Positions 26,501 to 41,500 of a DNA stretch of 64,000 bases are shown here, one piece after another. Position 1 is the first letter of the stretch; every line of letters begins with the position of its first letter. The notes below the pieces were generated by a model that saw nothing but the letters and a program-made list of their open reading frames with translations, was not told the origin of the DNA and did no database searches. Both the position numbers and the translations under genes were made by a program. The stretch comes from Enoplolaimus lenunculus (lineage: Eukaryota > Nematoda > Enoplea > Enoplida > Thoracostomopsidae), in assembly GCA_030248215.1 (NCBI GenBank), contig JASANG010001737.1:492501-556500 (forward strand). Reading direction: 5' to 3'.

Positions 26501-29500
26501 AACAATGCGCTGAATTTTGAACCTCACTATGCGCTGGCGCCAAAGGTACAGGACCTATCGCGAACTGGTGATAGGTGCTATACGTATTTGAGAATACGGG
26601 CTCTGATTATAGATGGGCACCAGATATCAGGATATCGTGATTACCGAAATGCCTTTGTGTACAAAGCTTTTAATGAGTAATTTTTATCGATACGAAACGT
26701 TCAGTTATGAACAAAATTTTTATAAAAAACGCTTCAAAAAAGCATAATCTGGTTTGAAAATGTTTTTAAGCTGTAATTTAAGTTAAAATGTCACATCAGT
26801 CGGCAAAATATTTCGGGCTGAAAATTTGTATTTTTTAAGAATTCTATTTGCTACGACTTATAAGCGTATCCGATAGTTTCATTAAAGTTTGACAAGCAAA
26901 GGTTAGAAATTGATTTACGTACGTTCTGACGCAGTTCACAGAGTTGAGGCAAATTGCACTAAGTTTGCTTAAATAACAGTTATCCAGAACGCAATATAAT
27001 ATAGCGTCAATTAAGTCAACTCGTAGTTTACTTCAAATCTAAAAGTTTTTGATCCTCTGACAATTTACACGAAACCAAAATGTACATTTTTTCAATAATA
27101 TTTTTGGCCCATGTAAACATCAGGGGCGGAACGTTCTTTTGTGGGTCTGCAATAGAGTAATCTTAAGCTTTATACTAATGTTTTTTGCTTTGCGTAGGCT
27201 TACGCTTAGGCTTAGTCTTATGCTTAGGCTTTAGGTTAGGAATATGCTTATAATACTGTTCCGCCCCTGTTCTTTACATTGGCCCTATTTTTGCCATATG
27301 TCGACTGAAACAAATAACTTTAGATGTGTCTATAGCAGTGGCACGAGTTTAATCGCTTTGAATTATTCGTTGCAAACCAAAGCCGTAGCGACCGCTCCGG
27401 GCCAGTCGAGCAAAAACTACGGTTGAAAGAAACTTCAGTGATTTCCACTGAACTAAACACCACATATCGGTTGAGGAAAACACGCTAATAGGCAAATCAG
27501 TTTCAGTTCAATTCAGTTTAGGCATCCTACCAAGTCGTAGCATCGTATCAAAGCCATCAGACTTTGGTGTTGCAATTTTTGTTTCTGTCACACACCATTG
27601 CTCTGAATTAAGCAATTGCATGAAAACATTCCAGGGCTCTTTTGTGTTCATTGCCATAATTTTGCTCTCAGGGCAGCTTCAGTAAGAACTACGAGCTAAA
27701 TAAAGTGTTTAACAATCAAAAACTACGTTCAGAACCTTAAAAAAGTTAAAATTTAAATTATGAATATTTGAAATGGTAAAAATTAATAATTTCGGATATC
27801 CGGATGAATATCCGGGAATTCTTGCCGGATATTTGAATACGAAAAAAATATCCGATGCCCATCACTACAGTCAGCACAGAAAAATATACCTGCGAGCGTC
27901 TACGCTTACGTCGCGTATGCTTAAAACGTTAGCGTTGACCTATTAACCTAAACAGTATTATAATGGCGTCGACTTGCAAAATATTATGACACATTGTTTA
28001 AATTAGTTTTACCACATTAATTGCTCAAAATTTCAGTGTACTGTGCGAATCCGGTTCAAATTGCAAATGCAACCGTTACTATATCAAGTTTACCTATTTT
28101 TGCCGGCGTCAACGCAACTTATAACTGTTCAAGTACTCATCATTTGATTGGACAGCAAATACTTACTTGCCAAGCGAATGCGGTGTACGATTATTCTGAA
28201 CCGGCTTGTTATAGTATGCGATTGTTATATGCTTTTATTACTTATTGTTGTTAATTGTAGCCACCAGGTTGGGAGCTCTGAACTCGCGAGCAAAGCGAGC
28301 GAAAAGCCAGACGCATTTTAAAACTTCTCAACGAATATAGAAAGTCAGTTGTGCTGAGTTTCTTAAACAACTGTGAAATTTGAGATATATCGGAACAAAA
28401 ATTTGCATTATTTTAGTTTGTTCCTGGAAAAATATTACACTCGGCAGCCGGTGGGATGGGATGCATCCCCCCATCCCCCTGGATCCGTCCTTGCTTCCAG
28501 GTGCATATGGTCCTGATAATTTTTTATGTCAACCCATTTAAGGACACGAATAATACAGTTCAGAGATTAAGCAAGCCCAACGTGATAGTTTAAACTATAT
28601 TAATTGAAGAGGTTTGAATGCTAAGTTAGCAAAACAAAATATTGGCATCCCTGCTGCTGTAGCACATTCGTGCAGCCAATCAGCTGCACTGCTCCGGTAA
28701 ATGACCCCAACGGCACCTTGCTACCAACTGCGCCGAGATTATGACTGGAGTTTCGGTCGTCCGTTGAAGCATTACTCGCAGCTTCGCTCATTGTAGGCCT
28801 CACCAAAGGTCAGTTACCTAGGTATAAAAAAAATTATCATCTTAGTTACCAAGTAAGCCCGCAGCAATACTAAATATGTGCATATGGTGAACGAACTGTT
28901 AATAACTGCAGAGTGCAGCGATTTGTTTCAGTTTAACCTGAACGTATGATTGAATTCATATGAAATTGCAGCACCCCAAAAATCAAACACAGCAAACAAA
29001 TCTCTAGAGTAAACTTTACAATTGTGATAACATGAGAGTTATCGGTATGGCATATATATTCTGGTGTATTAATAAAACGTCAAAAACTACTAAACGCAGT
29101 TGCGGAAAAAATGCTGGACTTTTACTAATAGTTTCAATGTTGTCTTCGACAACTTCTTATCCGAAAATCTGTATAAAGGTTTTAGTTTTAATTTCGTTGT
29201 CACTCGCAGAAAAAACTTATATTTTCTCGCCTCAGACTTACACCAGTATTTTTAACTGACGTTATTCTGAGCGATTTATAAATAGTTTCGTTCATTCTGA
29301 GTTCTGAAAGTCCTAACTCAAGTGAGTGATTCAACTCATTGTGAGTTAAAATCAACTCACTGGGATTTGCAGTGTTGTTTCTTTAACATTTCATCGTGTA
29401 AATCCTTCAGCAATTGATTGGTTCGAATTGCCGTGCTTCGCACTTCGCACGAATTTGGTTCCTGCAAAAATATCAAATTTACGAATTGTTACAGTTATAA

Positions 29501-32500
29501 AAATAGCCAAAAATAACTTAAAAGTTACACAATTAATTAATTTTTTTTAATTTTACAGGAATGTGTCCAGATCCTGCGCAACCTGGTAACGGAACCGTGG
29601 TAGCGTCATCCGTTCCAGTATACGAAGGTCAATATTTGACCTACTCATGTGGATCAAATCATTCTCTGGTAGGATACGGCGTTTTGAATTGTACTCACAC
29701 AGGGTCGTACGATGGATCACCGCCAGTTTGTAAACGTAAGGAACACAGAACCAGTTGAAGTGTTTGAAAGTTGAGCCAACTTAAGCTTTATTAATTCAAC
29801 GCTGTAAATTTCAGTGCATTGATTTTAAATTAGAATCAGTTGAATTACTGAGTATGTGAACTCGTTGTGACTTGATAATTAATCAACTCACCCTGAATTA
29901 GGACTTTTAGAGATCAGGATTCTGAATTTATTGAACACATTCTGAGTTTAATTAATCAAATCACACGGAATTAAATCATTTAAGAGTGTGGTAATGTTTG
30001 CTGGTGTTAACTCAGAAATTGCCAGAAATGACTGATTCGTTATCTGAGTTGATTAATCAACTCACCGGAATTTACAGTGCACTTTAAATTCTGATAAGTT
30101 GACTAATCCATTCAGAGAGTGAATTAGATATTTTTCGGCAATTTCTGAGTTAATAACAGTAAATGCTAACTCACTATGAGCTGATTTACTTCCGAGTCAG
30201 TTGTTAAATTACCTCAGAATGAGTTCAATCAATTCAGAAACCTGAGTTCTCAAAGACCAAATTCAACGCTCAGGCTTCTGAGTGGTTTCAACTCGTTCTG
30301 AGTTAACATCAACTCACTGCAATTTACAGTGTACCCTCTCAAAAGTCACCTGGCGTACACATGATATCGTCGAAATTGCAATAAAATATTAAAATTGTAT
30401 AGGCATCACCGTGAAAGTATTTACTCACTTGCAATTAGTGTGATGGTCATTGAAGCTTTTTTGGCTTTAGTGTCTACACACTACTCCACCTGGTGTACGC
30501 ATGATATTGTGAAATTGCATATTGTCGTCCGGCGCCGTACGACAAGCACAGCACCAACCTTAATTGATCACACATTTCGCTAGAAATTAGACTGGTTTAA
30601 ACTTTTTTAGACGTTTATTTAGAAAAACATTATTAGTAAAATTGTATTTTAACAGAACAAAAGTATAGGTATTGAATTTACAATTTTGATTCTGCAAAAT
30701 GTTGTTAATTCGTTATGCAAAGCGTTCATTAAGACTTATGCAGGGCATAAAAAATACGCTCTTTCCGTTTCGAGACTAAACCTTCGGCCCTTGGAGACAA
30801 ACACTGGAAATTCTAACGAGTTCATTAATCAATTCAGCTAGCGAGTTGGTTATTTCTGAATTAATAGATGTGCAAATTAAGTGTTGATTTTTATACACTT
30901 GAAAGTTGCACGTATGTGCACCTGCAGATTACTAGTTTTTATTAATTGTATCAAGTTTCATTGAATTTTAATTGAATATTTTTGTAATATCTAATGTACT
31001 TTTAGCAATTTGTGATCCGCCCCCTGCGGTTGGCAACGGAACAAGCCAAGTTTCACTTGCTGGCGTGCCTGTAATTGAGTACATTTATTATAATTACACG
31101 TGCAACACTGGATGGCATATGGTGGGTAATGGCACGTTAGAATGCTTGTTTGCAGGTCATTACGACAAAGCGGCTCCTGTTTGTAAGAGTAAGCGTGAAC
31201 AAAATTTAAATTGTATTTTAAAAAAGTCTAAATAATTAAAAAATTTAAATTGTAAAATAGTTACTAAATTGTAAAACCGAGAAATTCGCTATAAATTATC
31301 GCCTGAGCACCCGTATTCTCAAACGTGTGTAACATCTATTAACCAGTTGGTGATGAGCGTTTTAGGTTAAGAACCAGTAAACGATGAGGGTAGAAATGTA
31401 GCACATTTTTGCCCAAAGCCTAAATCTTACGCCTACACCTAGGCCATTATTCTCAAGTGTAGCATCTATCACCAGTTGGTGATTGGTCTTGTAAGCTTCG
31501 AAACAGTGAATGCTAAGGATTAAAATTCTGCAATTTTTCGCATTTCAGTTACTCTACTCGTGTACCAGTTTTTAGTTCAACAACTACAACACTTAGTGAG
31601 TTTTAAAACCTTTTGCTAAACTGATGATAACTGCTATACACGTTTGAGAATATGGGCCCTAAACCTAGATCAAGTCAAAAATTAAAAAATGCCAAAAACT
31701 GTGCGGCAGATGTACGAGAGAGGCCCGTAGCCAGCTCATTTTGCTAGGGGGTAGGTATTAAATTTTTCAGGTGGAGCATACAACAGTTTTCATTGACTTG
31801 CAAGCAAGGTTGAAAAATTTCTAGGGGGGCAAACATGTTTCAGGTTGGTAGTGCCCCTTGGTTCTCCTTGGCTACGGGGCCGGTACAAGGTCGTCTTTGT
31901 TCTTTAAATTACAAGAACTGTGGGTCGAATGTACGAGACCTCAGTTTTTTGGCCCATGTAAAGATCAGGGGCGGAACGTTTTTGTGTTGGACTAGAATAG
32001 AATAAGCTTAAGCTTTAGACTAATTGTTTTGCTTGGCTTTAGGCTTAGGCTTAGTATTAGGTTTAGGAATAAGCATATAGTACTGTTCCGCAGCTGTTCT
32101 TTACATAAGCCGTTTTTTGGTATGTTCTGCATGGTATTCAATAACTTTATAAAATATCAAACAACGTAGAAACTTTAAATTATATTAAAATAATAAGTCA
32201 GCGAATATAATATGCCTTTAAATCTGTTCTGATCCATCAGACGTCGTTTAATTTTCCTGCAGTTATATGCAACGATCCGCCACCGCTGAACAACGGAACG
32301 TGGACAATTGCGTCGTCTCTAATTATTCACGGGGATACGGTAACAAATCAATGCGATCAAGGTTATCATTTAGTCGGAGCGCAGTATCAGAATTGTAATG
32401 AAAACGGCAATTTTACCCAACCGCAACCAATTTGCTACAGTAAGATTGTCTTAAAATCAAAGGCTTAAAATAGAGTGTATTGTAATTCCAAACATGTAAT

Positions 32501-35500
32501 TTATAAATATAAAAATCTACTGTAGTGACCCGAATAAGGGTGACTGATATTTATTTGGCCTGTCTAGAGGGTGCCCCCTTGTTATTTGGTTACGGACTAT
32601 TATTTATTTTTAACCCGCCTTTCGCCGTCCTTCGTTACTGATATATATTCGGTATTGCAACTATCCGTTGAATTAAGCATTATTTGCATTGCATCCAAAG
32701 CTTGAGCTATAATGCAAGGTTATACTTTGGATTTTGGAGTGTTATTTTCAAAACTTAAGTACGCTTTAAGTTTCGAACTCAACTTTATTTGGTCCTGGAG
32801 TCATTAGTGCGCTCTAATTAGGGTTTAGGGACTCTCCGCTTACGGACTCTTATTAGGGATACGGACTCCTATTGATCGGGACTCAAAATGGGGATCCCCC
32901 TCTTATTCGGGTCAATACAGTAATTCCAAAAATGTAATTCATAAAAAATCTAATTCCAAAAATGAAATTCCTAAAAATGTAATTCCAAAGATGTGTGCCA
33001 CTACGAATTACTAGTACTTTCTACAGCTTACATTCTCATCATAACTTGAATTCTACTCCAAAATGTCCATTATTATTGTTCCCTACTTGACAAACGTGAA
33101 AAAATATTCATATTTTCACTACCAATTTCATAGCAGCTTGCACTCACTACAGTATTCTATAGCATTGGTGCCGTATATTTGACTGTTGCTTGCGGCGTAG
33201 CTAAAATTTCATTTCGAGTGAAGATAACTGGCTCAAATGTTCGAGCTGGCGTACCGAGCGAGAAAATTTTTTCAACATCTGCAAGTTTTTCTGCAGCCTG
33301 CAAAATTTGCAATTTTTGAAGTCGTTCATAAAATTTCGCAGTGAATATATCCCTCGATCCACTTCAGGCTCTGGTTAATTGCCTGTTTCATACACTGCAA
33401 AAAATGGGGATTCAAATCGACTCTCTGGGAAATACGCTTTTCCTGATTACACACACTGACTCAAATTCGACAAGAGTCAAATTCGATTCACTATGTCGCA
33501 CGTTTGACTCTGGTGGAGTCGGAATTTGACTCAGTTGATGTAGTCAGGAAAAGCCGATTTCCGAGAGAGTTCTATTTGACTCACCATTTTTTCACTGTGT
33601 AGTTACATTTTTCTTGTTAATCTACATGTCGGAAACGATTTGTGTGATGTTTAATTGAAAATAATTCGACAAATATTTTCATTAGAAATCTGTCCGGATC
33701 CGCCGGATATCGCAAACGGAATTCACGCCGGAAGTTCCGTTCCGTACATCGAGAATGTGACTACAACGTATCAGTGCAACAATGGATATCACTTGGTTGG
33801 TCGATATTTGTTTCAGTGTCAACTACACGGAACGTGGGATTCGTTGAACGCACCGTCTTGTAAAAGTACGGCATGTATGGGTGTAATTGTGCCATGTTCT
33901 TGTCAGCAGAAGCAAGAATGCATGATACAAGAGTATGCAACTCTTGGAGTTCCGCATGGTACAAAACGTACCACCAGGCGTTGCGTTTCTGTCCGATCTC
34001 CTTTGTTTAGAGGAGTCGCTATCACATGTAATGCCCCTAAATTAAAGCGGAACGTTGTTGATGCCGTATACGTACAATGCCATGGTTGTGCAAGTTGTAC
34101 CCTTTCTAAATTAGGAGGAGTCGGTCAAAAACGCAATACCTGGTGGTACATTTTGTACCATGCAGGGACGCCAACAGTTGCACACTCTTGTATCATGCAC
34201 TCTTGGTAAAAGTAACATGTTGGTTCAAATTTTAGGGAATATGTTTTTAGGTTTAAAAACATAAAAAGTTTTTATTGTTTGCTAGTTTTATTTGTTTACT
34301 TATGATTTAAAGAATAACGTTTACTAATAGAAGATTTTCAGCTATTTGTTTTTTAAAAATATGGTCTAAGTTGGGTTTTACGGTTTAGGACCGGGTCAGG
34401 CATCAGTTAGGGCTTCGTTTTGCCCAGGCAATTAAACAAACAAATTGCTTGCGATGTTACAAACTCCGAAGTTCAAAAATCCGCCTGGTGTCTTTGGGAA
34501 GTGATATCGGTTCCGCATTCGGTATCAAACCGGATATTAATAGTATTTTTAAATCAGATCAGTACAGCACACCGGACTAACACCGAGCAACCAGTACGAA
34601 AGTTACACGCAAAGAATCTACGACAATTCGTCGCCCGACAACTTGTCGCACAACAGTGTCCGAAAGTCTACTAATAACTCGAAGCATAATCCAAAATGTA
34701 ACCCTAAGCCGGCCCATGTATAGAACAGGGCCGGATCGTTTTCCGAAGGGGTTATAATAGAGTCAGTTTAAGGTTTATACTAATTTTTTTGCTTAGGCTT
34801 TAGGCTTAGGCTTAGGCTTAGGCTTAGGAATATGCTTATACTACTGTTCCGGCCCTGTTCTATACATGGCCCCTTAAGCCTAAGCATAATGATGAGACAC
34901 GAATTGTTGAGTATATAACATTTCGGCGTTTACAAAATGTGAGTTGCCGAGTTGCCGGGTGGTGAATTTTCGTATTAATACCGTACGCAAGTGATTGTAA
35001 TCGATGCATTCATTGTATTTTTAGAAATTTGTCCCGATGTCAATCCGCCAAACAACGGAATGACCGTCAAATCAGCCAATTTAACCATCGAAGATGAAAC
35101 ACTGACGCACAGTTGTGATCCTGGGTACCATTTGGTTGGCAGCAATGTGACAACTTGTTTAGCGTCCGGCGCATATTCTGGGACGTTTCCGACATGCTAC
35201 GGTAGAGTTTGATTAAATTTTACTCAAATTTTAAATTTGAAATTATTTCGGCGGCGTAGCAGTAGCTGATCCAAAACAAAAATCACAACGGATCAAATAC
35301 GATCGAGCGCGCTATAAAGTATGGTAGACGAAACCTCGTGAGCGAAGCGAACGAAAAGTCAAATGCAATTTTAATATAATAATTAAGGATATTTTAAAAT
35401 TTAAAAAAATTTTCAAATTCTAAGTCACTCAGAAATTTTTTGACTTTTTTGTGGCACGAGCCGGTTACCTGCTCCCCTCCCCATTAGGCTGCTTTGCTAC

Positions 35501-38500
35501 TGTGTTAGTTGGCCTTATAGTATCATAAGGTAAAATTTCTTGGCTTTATTGGAAAATGGATTCAAGCGAGAAGGAAAGCACTTTTATATACTTGAAATAG
35601 TCGGCTTATTAAATTAAGCTTCTGCCTAATGCAGTAGTTTAAGTTATTTGAGTTGGCTAAAATAGAAATCTAATGCCACCACTCTGCGAGCCCATAGCTA
35701 AGGGACGCTGGGCTTAAGTCCGCTTGAAAGAATTTTAGGACAAATCAAGAAATTTTCAGCATTGCTGGTAAGTCATCAAAAACTCTCATTTTGGACAATA
35801 GTGAAAAATTTTTCAACCGTCTATGAAGATGACCTGGCTATAGGCTTTTGTTTGTGTAATTTTGATAACCGCAATTACAAAGCGCTACCGAAATTGTGAA
35901 AGTGCCAAATATTGCTAAAATGTTCAACTGACTTCACTGCTCGGAATTTCTTTTAAATTATAAAGACTTCCTTGAGGTTAAAAGTTTGTAACCAAAGGCG
36001 CAGGAGCGTAACCAACAACGAAAGCTGCCTGGGCAGGCCCATATAAACATAAGGAGCGGAACGTTTTTCTGCAGGACTGCAATAGAATAATCTTAAGCTT
36101 TAGATTAATTTTTTACTTAGGCTAGGCTTAGCTATATGTTCATTCTTACGCTTACGCATAGTCTTAGGCTTAGGACGGTAGAGTTCGATGTTAGGCTTAG
36201 TTATAGATTCATTCTTAAGCTTAGGCTTAGGTTTAGGCTTTGGGATAATGTGCTGTGCCCCTGTTTACAGCGTAGTTATTTAAATTGGCAATTTATACGA
36301 TTGCATTAATTCCTCAATCTTGAATTTTCAAACAATGGGACTAAAAAATATATAATACAGAAGTATTAGTGCATTTTCAAAATCATAATTTGTCGGGAAA
36401 CAAGAATGCCGTCGATCAAGGTTTATTGTTGTCATCTTCAGCCCATGTATAGAACATGACCGGAAGAGTAGTATAAAGCATATTTCTCAGTCTACACCTA
36501 AGTCTAAACCAAAGCGTAAGGATGAGCGTATTCCTAAGAATAAGCCTAAGCCTAAGCAAAAAATTTAGTCTAAAGCTCAAATTGACTGCGTAGGCTTAGG
36601 CTTAGGCTTACGCTTAGGCTTAGGCTTAGGCTTAGGCTTAGGCTTAAACTTAGACTTAGGCTTAGGCTTCGGCTTCGGCTTAAACTTAGGCTTAGGCTTA
36701 GGCTTAGGCTTAGGCTTAGGCTTAGGCTTAAACTTAGACTTAGGCTTAGGCTTCGGCTTCGGCTTCGGCTTAGGCTTAGGCTTAGGCTTAGGCTTAGGCT
36801 TAGGCTTCGGCTTAGACTTAGGCTTAGGCTTACGCTTAGGCTTAGGCTTAGACTTAGGCTTACGCTTAGGCTTAGCCTTAGGCTTAGGCGTGACTCTATT
36901 ACAGCACCTCCGGAAAACGGCCCGGCCCTGTTCTACACATGGACCGAAAATGACAACGATAAACCTTGATCCACGGCAGCAATCTTGTTTGCTGACAAAT
37001 TATGATTTTGCAAATACACCACTACTTTCTAAATCTTTATTATTATTTTCAGCAATTTGTCCGGATCCACCACAATTTGTGAACGGAACGTTGACAATAA
37101 CGTCGAAACCGTACATTTTTGGTGACACCGCACAGTACACATGCGATCCTGGCTATCATCTTGAAAACGATAAAGCGATCAGTTGTAAGCTGGACGGGCG
37201 TTGGAACGCAACTGTGTCATTGGACAAAATTTTATGTTCAAGTAAGCCTTGGTTTTGTTCATATTTTTCACAGTTAAATGTAAATACAATTTCTTTAACG
37301 CATTAATTACGACTGAAGGCTTGAGATTTTTGGGTTCATTATATACTCAGAGGTGCCAGCGCAGTTTCAGTTTAAGTTACAACAACATTTCATTGAGAAC
37401 ATAGACATCCACGCCTAGATGGTTTATGCAAATCATAGTACTGTATTGACCCGAATAAGAGGGGGAGGGGTAATAAGAGAGGGTAGTCCCCAATTTGAGT
37501 CCGAATCAATTGGAGTCCGTATCCCTAATATGTGTCCGTAAGCGGATATAATCTCTAAACAATAATCAGAGTCCATAAATGTCAATTAACCCTAATTGTA
37601 GCGCATAAATGATTCCAGGACCAAATAATTTGAGTTCGAAACTTTAAAGCGTACTTAAATTTTGAAAGTACATTCCTAAGTATAACCGTGCATTATAGCT
37701 CAAGCTATTGACACAAGACAAATAATGCAGTACCGGATATACATCAGTAACGAAGGGCGGCGGAGAGTGGGTTGAAAATAAATAACAGTCCGTAACCTAG
37801 TAACAAGGGGGTACCCTCTTGAGAGGCCAAATAAGTATCAGTCCCCACTCTTATTCGGGTCACTAAGTAGTTTAGTTATTTAGAAAAGTCTAATTGTCTA
37901 AAACTTGGTCGTTCCTGACAGTCGTCACGGGAGGTATTACAGGTCGTGCGCTCCCCCAAATTTGGTTAGTATCCCACAAATAGACTCGGTCTAAATGTAA
38001 ACAATCTTGAATTACAATTGTTGGGGCTTCCAGAATTATTCGATGCCCCCCCAAATGTAATTTTCTGTGGACGCCCGTGGTTCCTGAGTCCTGTACGAAT
38101 ATTTTACGATGTCTAGGGATCAATTTGATCCGCATGCTGGCGCCCCTAAATCTTACTTAGCACTGCTGTAAGACTGACTATGCGGCGCCGTTGGTTCGTG
38201 CTTTACGAGTTCAATGAATGCAGGTTTTTTAATGTTTTCGGAAGCTAAAAAAGCATAATTTTTTAAACTTACGGTCCCGTGGTAATTAGACTGTTTACTG
38301 GTAGACAGGGAGGCTGGTGACTTCGAAACTGAAATGCTTAAATTTAAGCTTAGGATTAGGTTTGCGCTTAGGCTTATGTTTAGTGTTTTAAGTTTAAAGC
38401 TTTGTTAGCAGGCCTGTAAATATGGTCTTGGTACACTACAAAAAAACGGTGAGTCAAATTGACTTTCTCCGAAATAGGCTCTAATGGCTATGGGACCACA

Positions 38501-41500
38501 CAAACTGAGTGACTCAGTTTGTTTAGTCCCGTAGAGCCTATTTGAGTGGGAGTCAGTTTGACTCACCGTTTTTTGCAGTGTACTTAGAAACTCTAACACT
38601 TAGGTTTAGGTTTATATTTAGGCTTAGGTTGGGGGACTTAGAAACTGTAACACTTGGGCTTAAGCTTACATTTGGTCTTAAGCTTGGGCTTCCGCTTAGG
38701 TTAAGGCATAGTGGACAGGTTATTAAGTTACCATGAAGCAATTTACTTTAAACAGGTTAACCGAAATAAAGGGTTGTTTTATTAAAGAAATCTGCTACCC
38801 CGAGTCGATAAAAGACGGCAGTTACAGTACCTCTCGGACTCCAGTGACAGACGACGAAACAGTAACGTATACTTGCAACCCGGAACACCACCTGATTGGC
38901 AGTCCAACGCTAATCTGCTTAAACTCTGGACAGTTTGATGCGAAAACGCCAAAATGCGAAAGTTAGTAGCATATTTCAATTTATTATTTCCAATTTAAAG
39001 AACTCGAATTTTAAATTCTGAGCTCATCTGATAGTGTAGTTTTTTACTGAATTAAGTATGCAATTGTTTTATAATATTTGGGTACTGTATCAAGGTTAGT
39101 AATCTATTCGAGGGGTCGCTAATTCTCCGATTGGTCCCTGATTCTCTAGAGAGTATAGTGACAAGTTGGCATTTTCATAGTTGAAGTTCAGTTAGAGGGG
39201 TGGGTGTATTTACATATAAATCATGCATGCCCACAATTGTTCTTTAGTCTGATGTTTTCTGCCTCCAACTTCAGCTCATTTATTTATTTGTCTAACCAAG
39301 AACATAACTAACAAGACAGCTATGTGATCGTTATTGAAATGTATTTAATTCGAAGCCTTGTTTGCATAATTCCTGAACATATTCTTTAGTGCACTCCTAT
39401 ACTGCAACATCACGTAAAATTTATTGCGTTTAGAGATTTGTCCGGATCCGGTGGCACCCACGCATGGCACGTTTTTGCAAAGTAGCGATCCGCTGATTAG
39501 CGGAACGACCGTTAATGTCACTTGTGACGATGGGTATGTCCTGGCAGGTGAGTAGTTTTGGCTTAGGAATATAATAAACAGTCAGGGCCGTACCTATGGG
39601 TACCCACCTCCCTCCAACCTGTAGTCATGGCCGTTTAGCTCTGGCGAATCAAGCGTTTTTGTGTGAATTTTAAAAAATTGCGGCTGTCAGTATTTTGATA
39701 AATTTCACCTCATTGTTTTCAATCTATATATTAAAGCTAGAACGCCCAACATACGTATTATGGGCAGCGTTCCAACACATTTTTATTTACGTTACGCATG
39801 CAAATTAAGGCTGTATGCATTGAGAATACCCATAGTTTCGGATGTATTTATACGATATATCTGCAACAGCTTTTCAAAAAGCTGCTTTTCTAATTTCGTT
39901 GACTTAATATTAGGGACCCAGGCAACAATATAGTTTAGGGCCGTAGAATCCGTAGTTCAGTTGCACATTTGCGCAACTATGTGTACTAGTTTTTGTTATT
40001 TACAAAACCTTTAGTAATTGTTCGGAACATAACGTAAATGTACTCTGTTGAGAGATCGACTTCATTTTATAAACCATTTAAAATATACCACCAGTTCAAC
40101 GTGATAAAACGACAAAATTTTCAAAAAAGTACGCTTTGATTTAATAGTAAACGACATCAAAACTCCACTAACAACGAACTACGTTCAGTGTAAATTCCGG
40201 CGAGTCGATTAATCAAATCAGAGAACGAATTAGTCATTTAGCCTAACCCTAAGCATAGAACGTGCTTACAGAGAAGCCTAAGCGTAGAACAAGCTTACAC
40301 CTACGTCTATGCCTAAGCGTAAGCAAAGGATAAACTAAAACTTAAGCTTATTCTATTGCAGTCCCCCAGGAAAAACGTTCCGCCCCTAAATCTTTACACG
40401 GGGTTATCAGGATGATAAATGTTATTCAAGCGTGATAAATTAATAAAAATATTTTAATGTCCATTTTAGAATAATGACGTGTTCTATCATTTTTCAGAAT
40501 CACAGGAATGCCCACCAACAAATACGTGTCCAGTTAAAATATACGAAGAAGATCCAGTGATAATGGAATGTCAATCAAATGGACAATTCAATATTGCAGT
40601 TCCTAAATGCGTCGGTAATTTTTGTGTTTAAGCTTGCAGTTGCAACTTTTATTGCAAAATGCACGCTGCAAACAAAATAGTCAGCTCAACGGCAAAATTT
40701 AGCTAAGTAATTCTTACAAATCAACATGCACGTAGTGGCCAAAATTTTGAACTGAGCGAGGTTTGGCGTATAAACAGCCTGGAACATTCCTAGTTCCATT
40801 GGCGAAAATTAGTATCAGGCGTCAGTGATGGAAATATCTGACCTGAATAAGAAATGCCACAAAATACTATTTTGGTTTTGGATTGGTATGGATCTAACTA
40901 GGCACCCAAGACCCATCCTTTGGCTACGACGCGATTAAAAACGGTTTTCTGTTTATTTCAGGCTGTTCGTCAGATGTTTCAATTACGCATGGCAGTGTTG
41001 ATTATAGTGACAAACCAATGATTATCAATGGAACGGCGGTAATTACATGTGATCCGAGTTACAAGCTTATTGGCGAAGAAATCCTGACTTGTGTGTCAAA
41101 AGCATACGATTATGCGTTTCCTGAATGCAAAGGTAAAACGTGAGTTTAGTGTACACTGTAAATTTAAATGAGTTCATTTTAACTCAGAACGAGTTGAATC
41201 GCTGAGTCTCAGTTAAAAATATCAGAACTCATAATTTTGAGTCGATTCAATTAATTCTGAGTTAATTAATCAACTCGTCCACAGTCAGCGCTCAACTACA
41301 GAGTAAGAATCAACTCAACTCAGAGGAAGTTAATGTTTACTGATATTCATTCAGAAATAACTAAACTCGCTATCTAAATTGATTAATCAACTCATTGGAA
41401 TTTACTGTGTAATATTTTCATTCGTAACAACACAGTCCCATGGTTAATTCAGAGGCGGACCGTTTTTTCACGCAGTGGCGGATCCGAGTGGGTACCCAGG

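Noticed and set aside
36587-36890. Interstitial telomere or chromosome-fusion point
   Set aside because: The TTAGGC array is bounded by the inverted ends of a MITE family that occurs many times in the window, so it is element interior.
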